NCBI GenBank assembly: GCA_937928385.1
Contig: CALEZD010000098.1
Location: 1 to 64,000 of the forward strand
Direction: 5' to 3'
DNA length: 64,000 nt
Source of the DNA: an uncultured Bacteroidota bacterium
Lineage (GTDB): Bacteria > Bacteroidota > Bacteroidia > Chitinophagales > Chitinophagaceae
In this document: positions 24,925 through 32,674 of the stretch, piece after piece
Position numbering within the stretch: position 1 is the first letter of the stretch
Layout: every line of letters starts with the position of its first letter
Made by a program: the position numbers and the translations under genes
Notes under the pieces: model-generated
Told to the model about the DNA's origin: nothing
The model's database searches: none
What the model saw: only the letters and a program-made list of their open reading frames with translations

Positions 24925-25476
24925 CTATTGTTGGGTGGCGGTGTAAATAATATCTACTGAATAAGTACCTGAAGGGAACTCATAACCGGGGTCTGCTTTA
25001 TATTGTACGGCAAAGGTATTATCACCTCCTGCTGTACCATTGTTGATGAGTTTTTTATTACTCTTCGACATGTTGGAATACTTATTATTTACGCTATTAG
25101 GTACAGTGCCGCCTGTGTTATTGCTTATTACTTTTATCTTCAACTTATTGATGTTCATCTTAGGGTCTTTACTCTCAGGGCCGCTGTAAGTAAACCTGTT
25201 GGAACCTGCCTTTGCCCATACATGGAATTTCTTATTGGAACGAACTTTGAGTTCTATTGGGTTAGATTCTACGCCATTTGCATAATCGTTCACATTGTCG
25301 AATGGCAGGTTAACCACATCACCTTCATTAGTTCCGTTGCTGTTAAAGGTGATGTCAATGGTGTTGCTCATGACCAGGTTGGCAGATTGGGATGCAGTAG
25401 CAGCCTCATTTACCTGTTGTGCAAAGGCTGTGCCGGCCCCTGCAACCATTAATAATATGAGTGTGATCTTTTTCAT
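24925..25476 (-). CDS. Secreted beta-sandwich-like protein of unknown function
   Basis: A 183-residue protein with a signal peptide (MKKITLILLMVAGAGTAFAQ). The mature chain is rich in Asn, Thr, Ser and Val, begins NEAATASQSANLVMSN, and has alternating strands such as PIELKVRSNKKFHVWAK and YSVDIIYTAT. This looks like an extracellular beta-sandwich of the kind seen in surface or pilus-like structural proteins (compare DUF4402-type), but no family is assigned. It stands two bases past the convergent FKBP gene and is divergent from PadR. A short hairpin (TAGCCG/CGGCTA, 25496-25519) lies in its leader region. Confidence 0.7.
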   Translation of the reverse strand: MKKITLILLMVAGAGTAFAQQVNEAATASQSANLVMSNTIDITFNSNGTNEGDVVNLPFDNVNDYANGVESNPIELKVRSNKKFHVWAKAGSNRFTYSGPESKDPKMNINKLKIKVISNNTGGTVPNSVNNKYSNMSKSNKKLINNGTAGGDNTFAVQYKADPGYEFPSGTYSVDIIYTATQQ

Positions 25477-25642
25477 CTCTATCCTTTTTTTGAAATAGCC
25501 GCCATCCTCATAACGGCTAATTGTTAGAACAAATATCTATAGTGCCGCCCATCTAGACGGAAAAAAATAGCTTTGTTAACCCCCGATTTACATACAGACA
25601 ACAAGCTATTAACATTCATTTTTTACTCTTTTGATGATATCG

Positions 25643-25721
25643 TTATGTCATAATTTATTGATTTTCATAAATATATAATTTATGAGATAATTTCTTTATG
25701 ATATTATTTGTCAGGTCATAA
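25643..25721. promoter_or_regulatory. Cluster of TCATAA/TTATGA half-sites upstream of padR
   Basis: TCATAA occurs at 25648, 25665 and 25716, and its complement TTATGA at 25680 and 25696. Those at 25665 and 25680 form an 8-bp inverted repeat (TCATAAAT / ATTTATGA) around ATATA. A regulator may bind here, but the region is AT-rich, so chance cannot be excluded. Confidence 0.4.
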
Positions 25722-25736
25722 TTATTAGTACCTTTG
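25708..25736 (+). promoter_or_regulatory. Promoter of padR operon
   Basis: TTG (25708-25710), an 18-base spacer, then TACCTTTG (25729-25736), a near-perfect Bacteroidota promoter. Transcription should start around 25741-25743, inside the palindrome that follows, 30 bases before the start codon. Confidence 0.8.
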
Positions 25737-25758
25737 TATTATTCAAGTTGAATAATAC
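25736..25758 (+). promoter_or_regulatory. Perfect 11-bp operator dyad for PadR
   Basis: GTATTATTCAA and TTGAATAATAC are exact complements around a central G. The dyad begins at the last base of the -7 box and covers the predicted transcription start, as expected for a repressor site controlling its own gene, padR (starts 25771). Autoregulation is inferred. Confidence 0.7.
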
Positions 25759-25770
25759 TTATTGAGTACT

Positions 25771-26136
25771 ATGAAAAAAGATTCGGATTATAAGATACAA
25801 TTGTTAGAGGCCTGGGAAGAGACCTATAAGAAGGGGCAACTTACTTTATGGGTATTCCTGGCTTTGAAAGAAGGGGAGAAGTACGTAGATGAAATAAAGC
25901 TTTTTGTAGAAGAAAAGACAAAAGGTACACTTACCTGTGAGGAACAAAGTCTCTACCGTACCCTGAGGAAATATAAAGAACTGGATATGGTGGACTATAC
26001 CACAAAGCCGGGGCAGGGTGGTCCTGAAAGAAAATATTACTACCTCACTGATTTAGGTAATGAACTGCTGCAATTATTCACACAACGCAATATTAATTTA
26101 TTCTTCCAGCCCGAAATAAAAGAGTTAATGTTTTAA
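25771..26136 (+). CDS. PadR family transcriptional regulator
   Basis: A 121-residue winged-helix DNA-binding protein. Family features are KKGQLTLWVFLALKEGEKYVDEI, CEEQSLYRTLRKYKELDMVDY and RKYYYLTDLGNELLQLF. A C-terminal effector helix is short, as in the PadR-s2 type. The start is ATG 25771; a TTG start 9 bases earlier is also open, but the ATG gives the standard MKKDSDYKIQL. It shares a transcript with the membrane protein starting 13 bases after its stop. The promoter and dyad just upstream imply self-repression. Its inducer is unknown. Confidence 0.9.
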   Translation: MKKDSDYKIQLLEAWEETYKKGQLTLWVFLALKEGEKYVDEIKLFVEEKTKGTLTCEEQSLYRTLRKYKELDMVDYTTKPGQGGPERKYYYLTDLGNELLQLFTQRNINLFFQPEIKELMF

Positions 26137-26148
26137 AAATCAATCAAT

Positions 26149-26556
26149 ATGAATTTCATCAACAAGTACATTATCAGTTTCACATTGCTGGCTCTTGTAT
26201 TCAGCACGTCATTTTATTACGGTATGGAATACATTGCTAATAATAACCTGCAAAGCAGTTTGTGGATTATTTCATTGGCCTATGCTGTGGCGTTGTTCTT
26301 ATCAGGGCTACTTATCGGGCGTATGGATATTTACGAGGGCCACATGGGGCTTAACTACCATATGGCAACATACCTTGTCTGCAATATTGTTCCCATATTA
26401 CTGATAGCTACCGGCCTGTTAACGGTATTTACCTATAGTAGCGTCTTATCTATGTCGCTTTTCTGGGGACTGTTCGCAATACCTCATGTCATTCTGTATT
26501 TCGTTCGTAGAAAAAGAAATATCAGGGGATTTGATAAAAAAGAACTGTTTGATTGA
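26149..26556 (+). CDS. Integral membrane protein, partner of PadR
   Basis: A 135-residue protein with about four membrane helices (residues roughly 7-28, 37-57, 72-95, 99-118) and a basic end (RRKRNIRGFDKKELFD). No transporter or enzyme motif is seen. It begins 12 bases after padR, so it is probably co-transcribed. PadR regulators often control a membrane protein or efflux partner next to them, so a sensor or small transporter role is only a guess from position. Confidence 0.75.
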   Translation: MNFINKYIISFTLLALVFSTSFYYGMEYIANNNLQSSLWIISLAYAVALFLSGLLIGRMDIYEGHMGLNYHMATYLVCNIVPILLIATGLLTVFTYSSVLSMSLFWGLFAIPHVILYFVRRKRNIRGFDKKELFD

Positions 26557-26597
26557 AATATATAAGTCATGCTAATGATTGCATGTGCGATATCTAT

Positions 26598-26613
26598 TAA
26601 TGTATATACATTA
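26598..26613. promoter_or_regulatory. 16-bp palindrome upstream of yceI-like gene
   Basis: TAATGTATATACATTA is a perfect palindrome, located six bases before the -7 box at 26620 and overlapping the -33 region. A MarR- or TetR-type repressor site is possible, but no regulator gene lies next to it. Confidence 0.5.
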
Positions 26614-26619
26614 GTTGTT

Positions 26620-26627
26620 TACCTTTG
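26620..26627 (+). promoter_or_regulatory. -7 element of the YceI gene
   Basis: TACCTTTG, an exact match to TAnnTTTG, 27 bases before the start codon. A small inverted repeat (GTATCT at 26627, AGATAC at 26644) follows in the leader. Confidence 0.6.
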
Positions 26628-26654
26628 TATCTACATTAATTAAAGATACAGACT

Positions 26655-27185
26655 ATGGTACAGACTAAATGGGTGTTAGACCCTTCGCACAGCGAAATCC
26701 AGTTTAAGGTAAAACACCTGATGATAACTACGGTTACAGGTTATTTCAAAAGCTTCGATGCAACAGCCACCACAGACGGTGACGATTTCACTAAGGGAGG
26801 TATCAGCTTCGATGCGGATATAAACTCAATAGATACAAATAACGAACAAAGGGACGGGCACTTGAAGTCGCCGGATTTTTTTGATGCGCCCAACCATCCG
26901 AAAATGACTTTTTCCAATGGCAAGTTGACCGGCAGTGGTGATGAATACACCCTGCATGGCGACCTGACGATACGTGGCAATACGAAACCGGTGCAACTGA
27001 AGGTGGAATACGGCGGCATAGCCCAGGACCCTTATGGACAAACCAAAGCTGGCTTCACACTTAATGGTAAAATAAGCCGTAAAGAATTTGGCCTGACATG
27101 GGATGCTGTGACAGAAGCAGGTAATGTAGTAGTGAGCGATGACGTAAGGATAAACGCAGAGATACAGTTAGTAAAGCAGGGGTAA
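26655..27185 (+). CDS. YceI family lipid-binding-like protein
   Basis: A 176-residue YceI-domain protein (lipocalin-like eight-strand barrel), with features TKWVLDPSHSEIQFKVKHLMI, FDADINSIDTNNEQRDGHLKSPDFFD and GFTLNGKISRKEFGLTWD. Some YceI proteins bind polyisoprenoids. There is no signal peptide, so it appears cytosolic, unlike E. coli YceI. It has its own promoter, with the palindrome above likely controlling it, and a strong terminator after it. Physiological role unknown. Confidence 0.93.
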   Translation: MVQTKWVLDPSHSEIQFKVKHLMITTVTGYFKSFDATATTDGDDFTKGGISFDADINSIDTNNEQRDGHLKSPDFFDAPNHPKMTFSNGKLTGSGDEYTLHGDLTIRGNTKPVQLKVEYGGIAQDPYGQTKAGFTLNGKISRKEFGLTWDAVTEAGNVVVSDDVRINAEIQLVKQG

Positions 27186-27214
27186 ACAAAAGGGTGTGTG
27201 ATTAGTGTGGTTTT

Positions 27215-27249
27215 AGGGTGGGGCGGCTCAGGCAGCTTCACCCTTTTTT
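27215..27249 (+). terminator. Terminator of the YceI gene, overlapping the end of pspC-like
   Basis: AGGGTGGGGCGGC pairs with GGCAGCTTCACCCT (G-U pairs and one mismatch) and is followed by TTTTTT. The T-run lies in the 3' end of the PspC gene on the other strand, whose stop is at 27248-27250. Confidence 0.7.
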
Positions 27250-27478
27250 ACAACCACTTAAACGGGTTCCTTTTTCCCATCAGCATGTAGCGCTTCATGT
27301 TCATCCAGAAGGCGAGTACCATATAAACGATAATAGGCGAACCCAGGGTAAGGAAGGATATATAGATAAACCACAACCTGATGCGTGATGATGCTACACC
27401 CAGCCTGTCGCCGATAGCGGAGCATACGCCAAAGGCTTTCCATTCAATAAAGTTCTTGATGTCGTATAGTGGTTTCAT
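27248..27478 (-). CDS. PspC domain protein
   Basis: A 76-residue protein, mostly the PspC fold: KAFGVCSAIGDRLGVASSRIRLWFIYISFLTL, then a membrane helix (about 45-63) and a basic end. It is about the length of stand-alone PspC proteins. In enterobacteria PspC takes part in the phage-shock envelope stress response, but no pspA or pspB is nearby, so a general envelope-stress role is only suggested. Confidence 0.9.
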   Translation of the reverse strand: MKPLYDIKNFIEWKAFGVCSAIGDRLGVASSRIRLWFIYISFLTLGSPIIVYMVLAFWMNMKRYMLMGKRNPFKWL

Positions 27479-27556
27479 CTATTCTCAGGTAAAAATACTA
27501 AAATCAAAATGAAGATTGCAAGCCTGTGTGTCATAGTATTGATATATTAGCATGGT

Positions 27557-28207
27557 ATGGAAGGTTATATAGACATACATACCCACCAACCGAGAACATC
27601 GGGACTATCTGTAATGAACAGGTACGAAGGGTTTGAACTGGCGGTTGACGGTATTACCTGTTCGTTGGGGGTACACCCATGGTATATACAAGCAGATGCA
27701 CACGGTATACAGCTTGCAAGCCTTCGGCAATACGCAGCTTTACCCAATGTAGTAGCTATTGGCGAGTGCGGACTGGACAAAGCCACTGATACGGATTGGC
27801 AATTGCAGGTAAGAGTATTCGCCGTACAAATAGAGATGGCTAATAAACTGAACAAGCCCTTGATTGTACACTGTGTAAGGGCATACGAAGAGGTACTGAA
27901 TATGCTAAGAGATAACCGTGTTGCCGTGCCCGTGGTATTCCATGGGTACAATAAGAATGTCCAATTGGCTGAACGGCTCATCAATGCAGGGTATTACCTG
28001 TCATTTGGGGCTGCACTGCTGAAAGAGGGTAGCCATGTGGCATCAGTTATTCAGTCTGTACCAATTGATAAGTTTTTCCTGGAAACCGATGACACACAGG
28101 TGGATATAGCTGATATATATAATGCGGCGGCATCCTTGCTGAAAACTGAACCAGATACCCTTATTTTGCAGCTTCAAAATAACTTCCATAGGGTATTTAA
28201 TATATGA
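27557..28207 (+). CDS. TatD family hydrolase, short form
   Basis: A 216-residue metal-dependent hydrolase of the TatD family. The N-terminal metal motif is DIHTH (residues 6-10), GECGLD follows at about 75-80, VHCVRAYEEV carries another His, and LLTD-like FLETDDTQ has the C-terminal Asp. It is about 40 residues shorter than standard TatD (about 260), with shorter loops. Members are nucleases or phosphodiesterases. The stop overlaps the tcdA start by 4 bases (ATGA), so the two are translated together. Confidence 0.88.
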   Translation: MEGYIDIHTHQPRTSGLSVMNRYEGFELAVDGITCSLGVHPWYIQADAHGIQLASLRQYAALPNVVAIGECGLDKATDTDWQLQVRVFAVQIEMANKLNKPLIVHCVRAYEEVLNMLRDNRVAVPVVFHGYNKNVQLAERLINAGYYLSFGAALLKEGSHVASVIQSVPIDKFFLETDDTQVDIADIYNAAASLLKTEPDTLILQLQNNFHRVFNI

Positions 28208-28926
28208 AGGATACAAGCTGGCTATCGCGTACTGAATTGTTGGTTGGTAAAGAAAGGCTGGATAAGCTCATCGGCTCGCATGTGCTGGTAGTAGGCATGG
28301 GTGGTGTGGGCTCGTTTGCGGCGGAGTTTGTAGCACGGGCCGGGGTAGGGCGCATGACCATTGTAGATGGTGACGTGGTAGACCCCAGCAACCGCAACAG
28401 GCAGTTGCCCGCACTGGCCTCTACGCATGGACAGTCTAAAGCAGATATCATGGCAGAGCGGCTGCTGGCTATTAACCCGGAATTGCAATTGCGCAGTATC
28501 AAAGAGTTCATCACTCCTGAAAAGGTGGAGGAAGTGTTGGATACTCCTTATGACTATGTGATAGACGCGATTGACAGCATTACCCCCAAAGTAACCTTCA
28601 TCAAAGCCGCGAGGGAAAAGGGTTTGCGGATAGTCAGTTCGATGGGGGCAGGGGCTAAACTGGACCCTACTCAACTGCGTGTAGTGGACATATCCAAGAC
28701 CTACAACTGCCCCTTTGCACAACAGATACGCAAGAAGTTGAAGGAAGCCAATATACGTAAGGGCATCAAGGTAGTGTTTTCGCCGGAGGAGCCTATTAAA
28801 GAGTCGCTGATGCTGACGGATGGAAGCAACTTCAAAAAATCTGCCTACGGCACTATATCTTACCTGCCGGCCACCTTCGGTGCCTGTGTGGCATCGGTAG
28901 CTATAAGGGATTTGATGGAAGGCTAA
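28204..28926 (+). CDS. tcdA: tRNA threonylcarbamoyladenosine dehydratase
   Basis: A 240-residue ThiF/MoeB-like ATP-using enzyme that cyclises t6A to ct6A at position 37 of tRNA. The nucleotide-binding loop VVGMGGVGSFAAEF is at the N-terminus, then the Asp-Arg block IVDGDVVDPSNRNRQ, VIDAIDSITPKV and an end with VFSPEEP and GSNFKKSAYGTISYLPATFG, matching TcdA (CsdL) length and order. It overlaps the TatD gene by 4 bases. TsaC, which makes the t6A substrate, is in this window at 59944-60903, so both ends of this pathway are represented. Confidence 0.92.
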   Translation: MKDTSWLSRTELLVGKERLDKLIGSHVLVVGMGGVGSFAAEFVARAGVGRMTIVDGDVVDPSNRNRQLPALASTHGQSKADIMAERLLAINPELQLRSIKEFITPEKVEEVLDTPYDYVIDAIDSITPKVTFIKAAREKGLRIVSSMGAGAKLDPTQLRVVDISKTYNCPFAQQIRKKLKEANIRKGIKVVFSPEEPIKESLMLTDGSNFKKSAYGTISYLPATFGACVASVAIRDLMEG

Positions 28927-28943
28927 ATCAAAATATATAAGTT

Positions 28944-28976
28944 AAGAAAGCCACCTGGAGAGGTGGCTTTCTTTTT
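28944..28976. terminator. Bidirectional terminator between tcdA and aconitase
   Basis: AAGAAAGCCACCT and AGGTGGCTTTCTT form a perfect 13-bp stem around GGAG, with T-runs on both strands. It serves two convergent genes. Confidence 0.9.
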
Positions 28977-28983
28977 GTATGAC

Positions 28984-31248
28984 TTATTTAGCAAACTCTG
29001 CGCGGATAACATTCAGCGCTCCGCCTGCTTTGAACCATTCTATCTGTTGTTCGTTGTAGGTATGGTTTACTTTTATCTGGTGGGTGCTTTCATCTTTGTG
29101 GTGCAGCACTACGGTGAGCGGTACTCCCGGTGCAAAAGTGCTCAGACCAACGATATCAATGATATCATCTTCCTGCACTTTGTCGTAGTCAGCCTTATTG
29201 TCAAAGGTCAATGCCAGCATACCCTGCTTTTTCAGGTTGGTTTCGTGTATGCGGGCGAAGCTCTTCACCAGTATTGCCCTTACACCCAGGTGGCGTGGCT
29301 CCATGGCTGCGTGCTCGCGGCTGCTGCCTTCGCCATAGTTCTCGTCGCCCACCACTATGCTGCCTATGCCGTGGCCTTTGTATGCGCGTTGTACAGCAGG
29401 TACTTCGCCATATTCGCCCGTAAGCTGGTTTTTCACTTTATTGGTTTCCATATTGAAGGCATTAATAGCGCCTATCAGCATGTTGTTGGATATATTGTCC
29501 AGGTGGCCGCGGAACTTCAGCCACGGGCCTGCCATAGATATATGGTCGGTAGTACATTTGCCATAAGCCTTAATGAGCAGCCTGAGGCCGGCCAGGTCGG
29601 TACCTTCCCATGGGGCGAAGGGGGCGAGCAACTGCAGGCGGCTGCTGTCATGTTTTACAGCTACGGTTACGCTGCTGCCATCTTCGGCCGGGGCCTGGTA
29701 GCCCGCATCTTCTACAGCGAAGCCTTTTACAGGTAGTTCCAGTCCTTTAGGCTCGGCCAACATCACTTCTTCGCCGTTCTCGTTCACCAGTTTATCCTTC
29801 AGGGGGTTGAAGCCCAGCTTGCCTGATATAGCAAAGGCGGTAACGATTTCAGGAGAGGCTACGAAAGCATGTGTGGATGCCAGGCCGTCGTTGCGTTTGG
29901 CAAAGTTCCTGTTGAAAGAGGTAACTATGGTATTCTTGCGGGTAGGATCGTCTATATGACGCGCCCACTGGCCTATACAAGGGCCGCAGGCATTGGCCAG
30001 CACTACACCGCCCATTTTGTCAAAAGTATTCAGGAAGCCATCGCGCTCTATGGTATAGCGTACCATTTCAGAACCCGGTGTAATCGTAAACTCGCTTTTT
30101 ACCTTCAGGCCTTTTGCCATAGCATCTTCTGCTATTGAGGCAGAGCGGGAGATATCTTCGTAAGACGAGTTGGTGCAAGAGCCTATCAGTGCCACCTCTA
30201 CATCTTCAGGCCATCCGTTGGCCCTTACCGCTTCAGCCATCTGGCTGATGGGGGTGGCCAAATCGGGGGTAAAGGGCCCGTTTACATAAGGCTCCAGTTC
30301 GTCCAGGTTAATTTCTATCAGTTGGTCGTAGTAAGCAGCAGGGTCTGCATATACTTCATCATCGCTGCGCAGGTGCTCTTTAATGCCGTCTGCCAGGGCT
30401 GCTACATCGGCACGGTCGGTACCACGCAGGTAATCGCCCATCTTGCCATCGTAAGAGAAGATAGAGCAGGTAGCGCCTATCTCCGCACCCATGTTACAGA
30501 TAGTGCCTTTACCCGTACAACTCAGGCTTTCAGCGCCCTCGCCAAAATATTCTACAATAGCGCCGGTACCGCCTTTTACAGTCAGTATGCCCGCTACTTT
30601 CAGTATTACGTCTTTTGCTGATGTCCAGCCATTCATGCGGCCGGTCAGTTTCACACCTATCAGTTTCGGCATTTTCAGTTCCCATGCCAGGCCTGCCATC
30701 ACATCAACAGCATCGGCGCCACCTACACCTATCGCTATCATACCCAGGCCACCGGCGTTGGGTGTGTGGCTGTCGGTGCCTATCATCATACCACCGGGAA
30801 AAGCGTAGTTTTCTAATACTACCTGGTGGATGATACCCGCACCGGGTTTCCAGAAACCTATACCATATTTATTAGATATAGACGCCAGGAAGTCGTACAC
30901 TTCTTTGTTCACATCGTTGGCAGTGGCCAGGTCGGCCTCGGCGCCTATTTTAGCCTGTATCAGGTGGTCGCAGTGTACCGAGCTGGGTACGGCTACCTGG
31001 TTGCGGCCGCAGGTCATGAATTGTAACAAAGCCATTTGGGCAGTGGCATCCTGCATAGCCACACGGTCGGGGGCGAAGTTCACATAATCCTTACCACGCC
31101 CGTAAGCCGAGCTTGCGGGCTCAAATATGTGCGCATACAGTATTTTTTCAGAAAACGTAAGCGGGCGGCCCAATAGCTGCCTGGCTGTTTTTACTTTTTC
31201 GGGAAACTCTGTGTAAACTTTCTGTATCAGGTCGATATCAAATGCCAT
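28984..31248 (-). CDS. acn: Aconitate hydratase
   Basis: A 754-residue [4Fe-4S] TCA-cycle enzyme interconverting citrate and isocitrate. The cluster cysteines are C358 in GSCTNSSYED and C421 and C424 in NACGPCIGQW. The substrate-binding regions TDSHTPNAGGLGM and the C-terminal swivel domain VVGDENYGEGSSREHAAMEPRHLG, broken at the Ser, are intact. This is the mitochondrial-type length. With citrate synthase (44278) and pyruvate carboxylase (56383) it gives a TCA/anaplerosis set, although the genes are not linked. A terminator follows it. Confidence 0.97.
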   Translation of the reverse strand: MAFDIDLIQKVYTEFPEKVKTARQLLGRPLTFSEKILYAHIFEPASSAYGRGKDYVNFAPDRVAMQDATAQMALLQFMTCGRNQVAVPSSVHCDHLIQAKIGAEADLATANDVNKEVYDFLASISNKYGIGFWKPGAGIIHQVVLENYAFPGGMMIGTDSHTPNAGGLGMIAIGVGGADAVDVMAGLAWELKMPKLIGVKLTGRMNGWTSAKDVILKVAGILTVKGGTGAIVEYFGEGAESLSCTGKGTICNMGAEIGATCSIFSYDGKMGDYLRGTDRADVAALADGIKEHLRSDDEVYADPAAYYDQLIEINLDELEPYVNGPFTPDLATPISQMAEAVRANGWPEDVEVALIGSCTNSSYEDISRSASIAEDAMAKGLKVKSEFTITPGSEMVRYTIERDGFLNTFDKMGGVVLANACGPCIGQWARHIDDPTRKNTIVTSFNRNFAKRNDGLASTHAFVASPEIVTAFAISGKLGFNPLKDKLVNENGEEVMLAEPKGLELPVKGFAVEDAGYQAPAEDGSSVTVAVKHDSSRLQLLAPFAPWEGTDLAGLRLLIKAYGKCTTDHISMAGPWLKFRGHLDNISNNMLIGAINAFNMETNKVKNQLTGEYGEVPAVQRAYKGHGIGSIVVGDENYGEGSSREHAAMEPRHLGVRAILVKSFARIHETNLKKQGMLALTFDNKADYDKVQEDDIIDIVGLSTFAPGVPLTVVLHHKDESTHQIKVNHTYNEQQIEWFKAGGALNVIRAEFAK

Positions 31249-31380
31249 TGAAAATTCAATTAGGTGGTTAAAATTTATTCATTTTGCCGTGCGAAATTAC
31301 CGAAAATTAGACAGTTTATGAAATTTGGTGAGGGGCTTAATTGGGTAAATAGTTAATGCGGCAATAGGACAATGCGATAA

Positions 31381-31396
31381 TCCCGCCAAAGCGGGA
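31381..31396. repeat. Short hairpin TCCCGC-CAAA-GCGGGA
   Basis: A 6-bp perfect stem with a 4-base loop, ending CGGGAC like the palindrome at 20940. It may be the same class of short intergenic repeat. Confidence 0.5.
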
Positions 31397-31468
31397 CAAG
31401 TTATGCTAATTAGGGTAAACTGTTTGACATGTTAATAGGTTAATAAGGTGATTGGTGAATGTAACGCC

Positions 31469-31592
31469 TTGGGAACAAATCTGACGGTTTTGGGAGCAAA
31501 ATGCTCTGGTTTTCGCATAAATTTTGCTGTTATTATATTTGTTTCTATGCATAATAATTTGGTTGGTATTCTTTTCTATGATTTGTTCCCAA
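31469..31592. repeat. 124-bp element with 13-bp terminal inverted repeats and nested hairpins
   Basis: TTGGGAACAAATC (31469-31481) and its exact complement GATTTGTTCCCAA (31580-31592) bound a stretch holding two inner inverted repeats: AGCAAAAT/ATTTTGCT (31495-31528) and TTATTAT/ATAATAA (31530-31557). A near-copy of the outer arm, TTGGGAGCAAAA, occurs directly at 31490, 21 bases after the first. Either a MITE-like remnant, a regulator-binding array, or a structured RNA. No target-site duplication is seen. Confidence 0.5.
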
Positions 31593-31919
31593 ATGATGCC
31601 TGATTTTTGATTTTATTTATTTGTAGCATCGAGCTCACTTCGTTCGGTTGTTCCCGGAATTTTGAAATGATTTTTTCCGTGAGCGAAAAAACCTCCCTGG
31701 TGTGGGGGCGCTTAAACTATTGCGGTGATTGCCTGGTTGAGGGGAGGCTGGCTTCATGGTTAATCATTATTTACTATTACAAAAATACGCTTTTTGTATC
31801 AATTTATTAAATTAAATTTGTCTTTGAACTAAGATTTGCTACCTGTGATTTAGTACGCAGTCTGCGATCGGCAATCATAAATCCAAAACCGTCAATTGCA
31901 AATTTTATATCTTGGCGTT

Positions 31920-32588
31920 ATGAAGTTGCGCAACTTAATAGTAGTAACGCTGGTTGTATTTATTATCCTGCTTTCTTTTTACCTGGGCAGGCGTTCCGCG
32001 CAATACACTTATAATAAGATGACAAACAGGTTTGAGTTGGTGAAAGAATATATGGCGCAACAACGTGATATTGTGATGCTGGGCAATTCGATGATAGCCC
32101 ACGGCGACTGGACAAGGCTGACGGGCAGATGTGATATTGCCAACCTGGGCATAGGCGGGCAAACGGTAGCTGACCTGCAACTGCGGCTGGATAATGTACT
32201 GGTTCACCGTCCGAAGCATTGTTTTATAGAAGCCGGCATCAATGATATATACAGGGGGGTGAGTTACCCCCAATACATATCGCGGCTGAAAGAATTGGCT
32301 GAAGCCGTGCAAGACAAAGGTATCAGGGTGACGGTATTTCATATACTGTACACTGCACCTGCATTTCCCGGATACGCACAACTCAACAGCAAGGTAACAA
32401 TATATAACCGGGGCATAGATAGCCTGGCAGCGCAACTGAATTTTGATGTCCTGGACATGAATGAACAGCTTTCGGACGACGGTGTACTTTTACAGCAATA
32501 TGCCCTGGACGATGGGCTGCACCTGAACGAGGGGGGCTATGCAATATGGGGAACGGAACTCAACAAATACCTGGCGCTGCATAAATAG
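31920..32588 (+). CDS. SGNH/GDSL-type hydrolase, membrane-anchored
   Basis: A 222-residue protein with an N-terminal hydrophobic segment (about 6-22) that may be an uncleaved anchor, then an SGNH domain. The catalytic Ser is S57 in MLGNSMIAHG, Gly in LGIGGQTV, N108 in EAGINDIYRG, and D198-H201 in DDGLHLNE. These are the four blocks of the superfamily. It probably acts on an ester or an acetyl group in the envelope; the substrate is unknown. The frame is open 24 bases farther, but the Met at 31920 begins the membrane segment. Confidence 0.85.
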   Translation: MKLRNLIVVTLVVFIILLSFYLGRRSAQYTYNKMTNRFELVKEYMAQQRDIVMLGNSMIAHGDWTRLTGRCDIANLGIGGQTVADLQLRLDNVLVHRPKHCFIEAGINDIYRGVSYPQYISRLKELAEAVQDKGIRVTVFHILYTAPAFPGYAQLNSKVTIYNRGIDSLAAQLNFDVLDMNEQLSDDGVLLQQYALDDGLHLNEGGYAIWGTELNKYLALHK

Positions 32589-32674
32589 CAATGGGATGTT
32601 AAAACCCGGAATGCCGGAGGCGCCTTCTTGTTTTATTCCCTTAACTTTAATGCTTTGCACCCGACAATAGAAAT

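Larger units (their letters stand above)
31249..31919. other. 670-base gap with no gene, structured
   Basis: No convincing CDS: a 67-codon frame at 31607-31810 has no conserved features. The gap holds a 16-bp hairpin at 31381-31396, a 124-bp inverted-repeat element at 31469-31592, another hairpin (ACAAAAA/TTTTTGT) around 31778-31798, and two AT-rich stretches. It lies between an aconitase start and an SGNH hydrolase start, so promoters of both may be here, but no clear TAnnTTTG at the right distance was found. Confidence 0.7.

Noticed and set aside
31607..31810. 67-codon frame in the aconitase/SGNH gap
   Set aside because: No similarity, no promoter at the right place, low-complexity composition.
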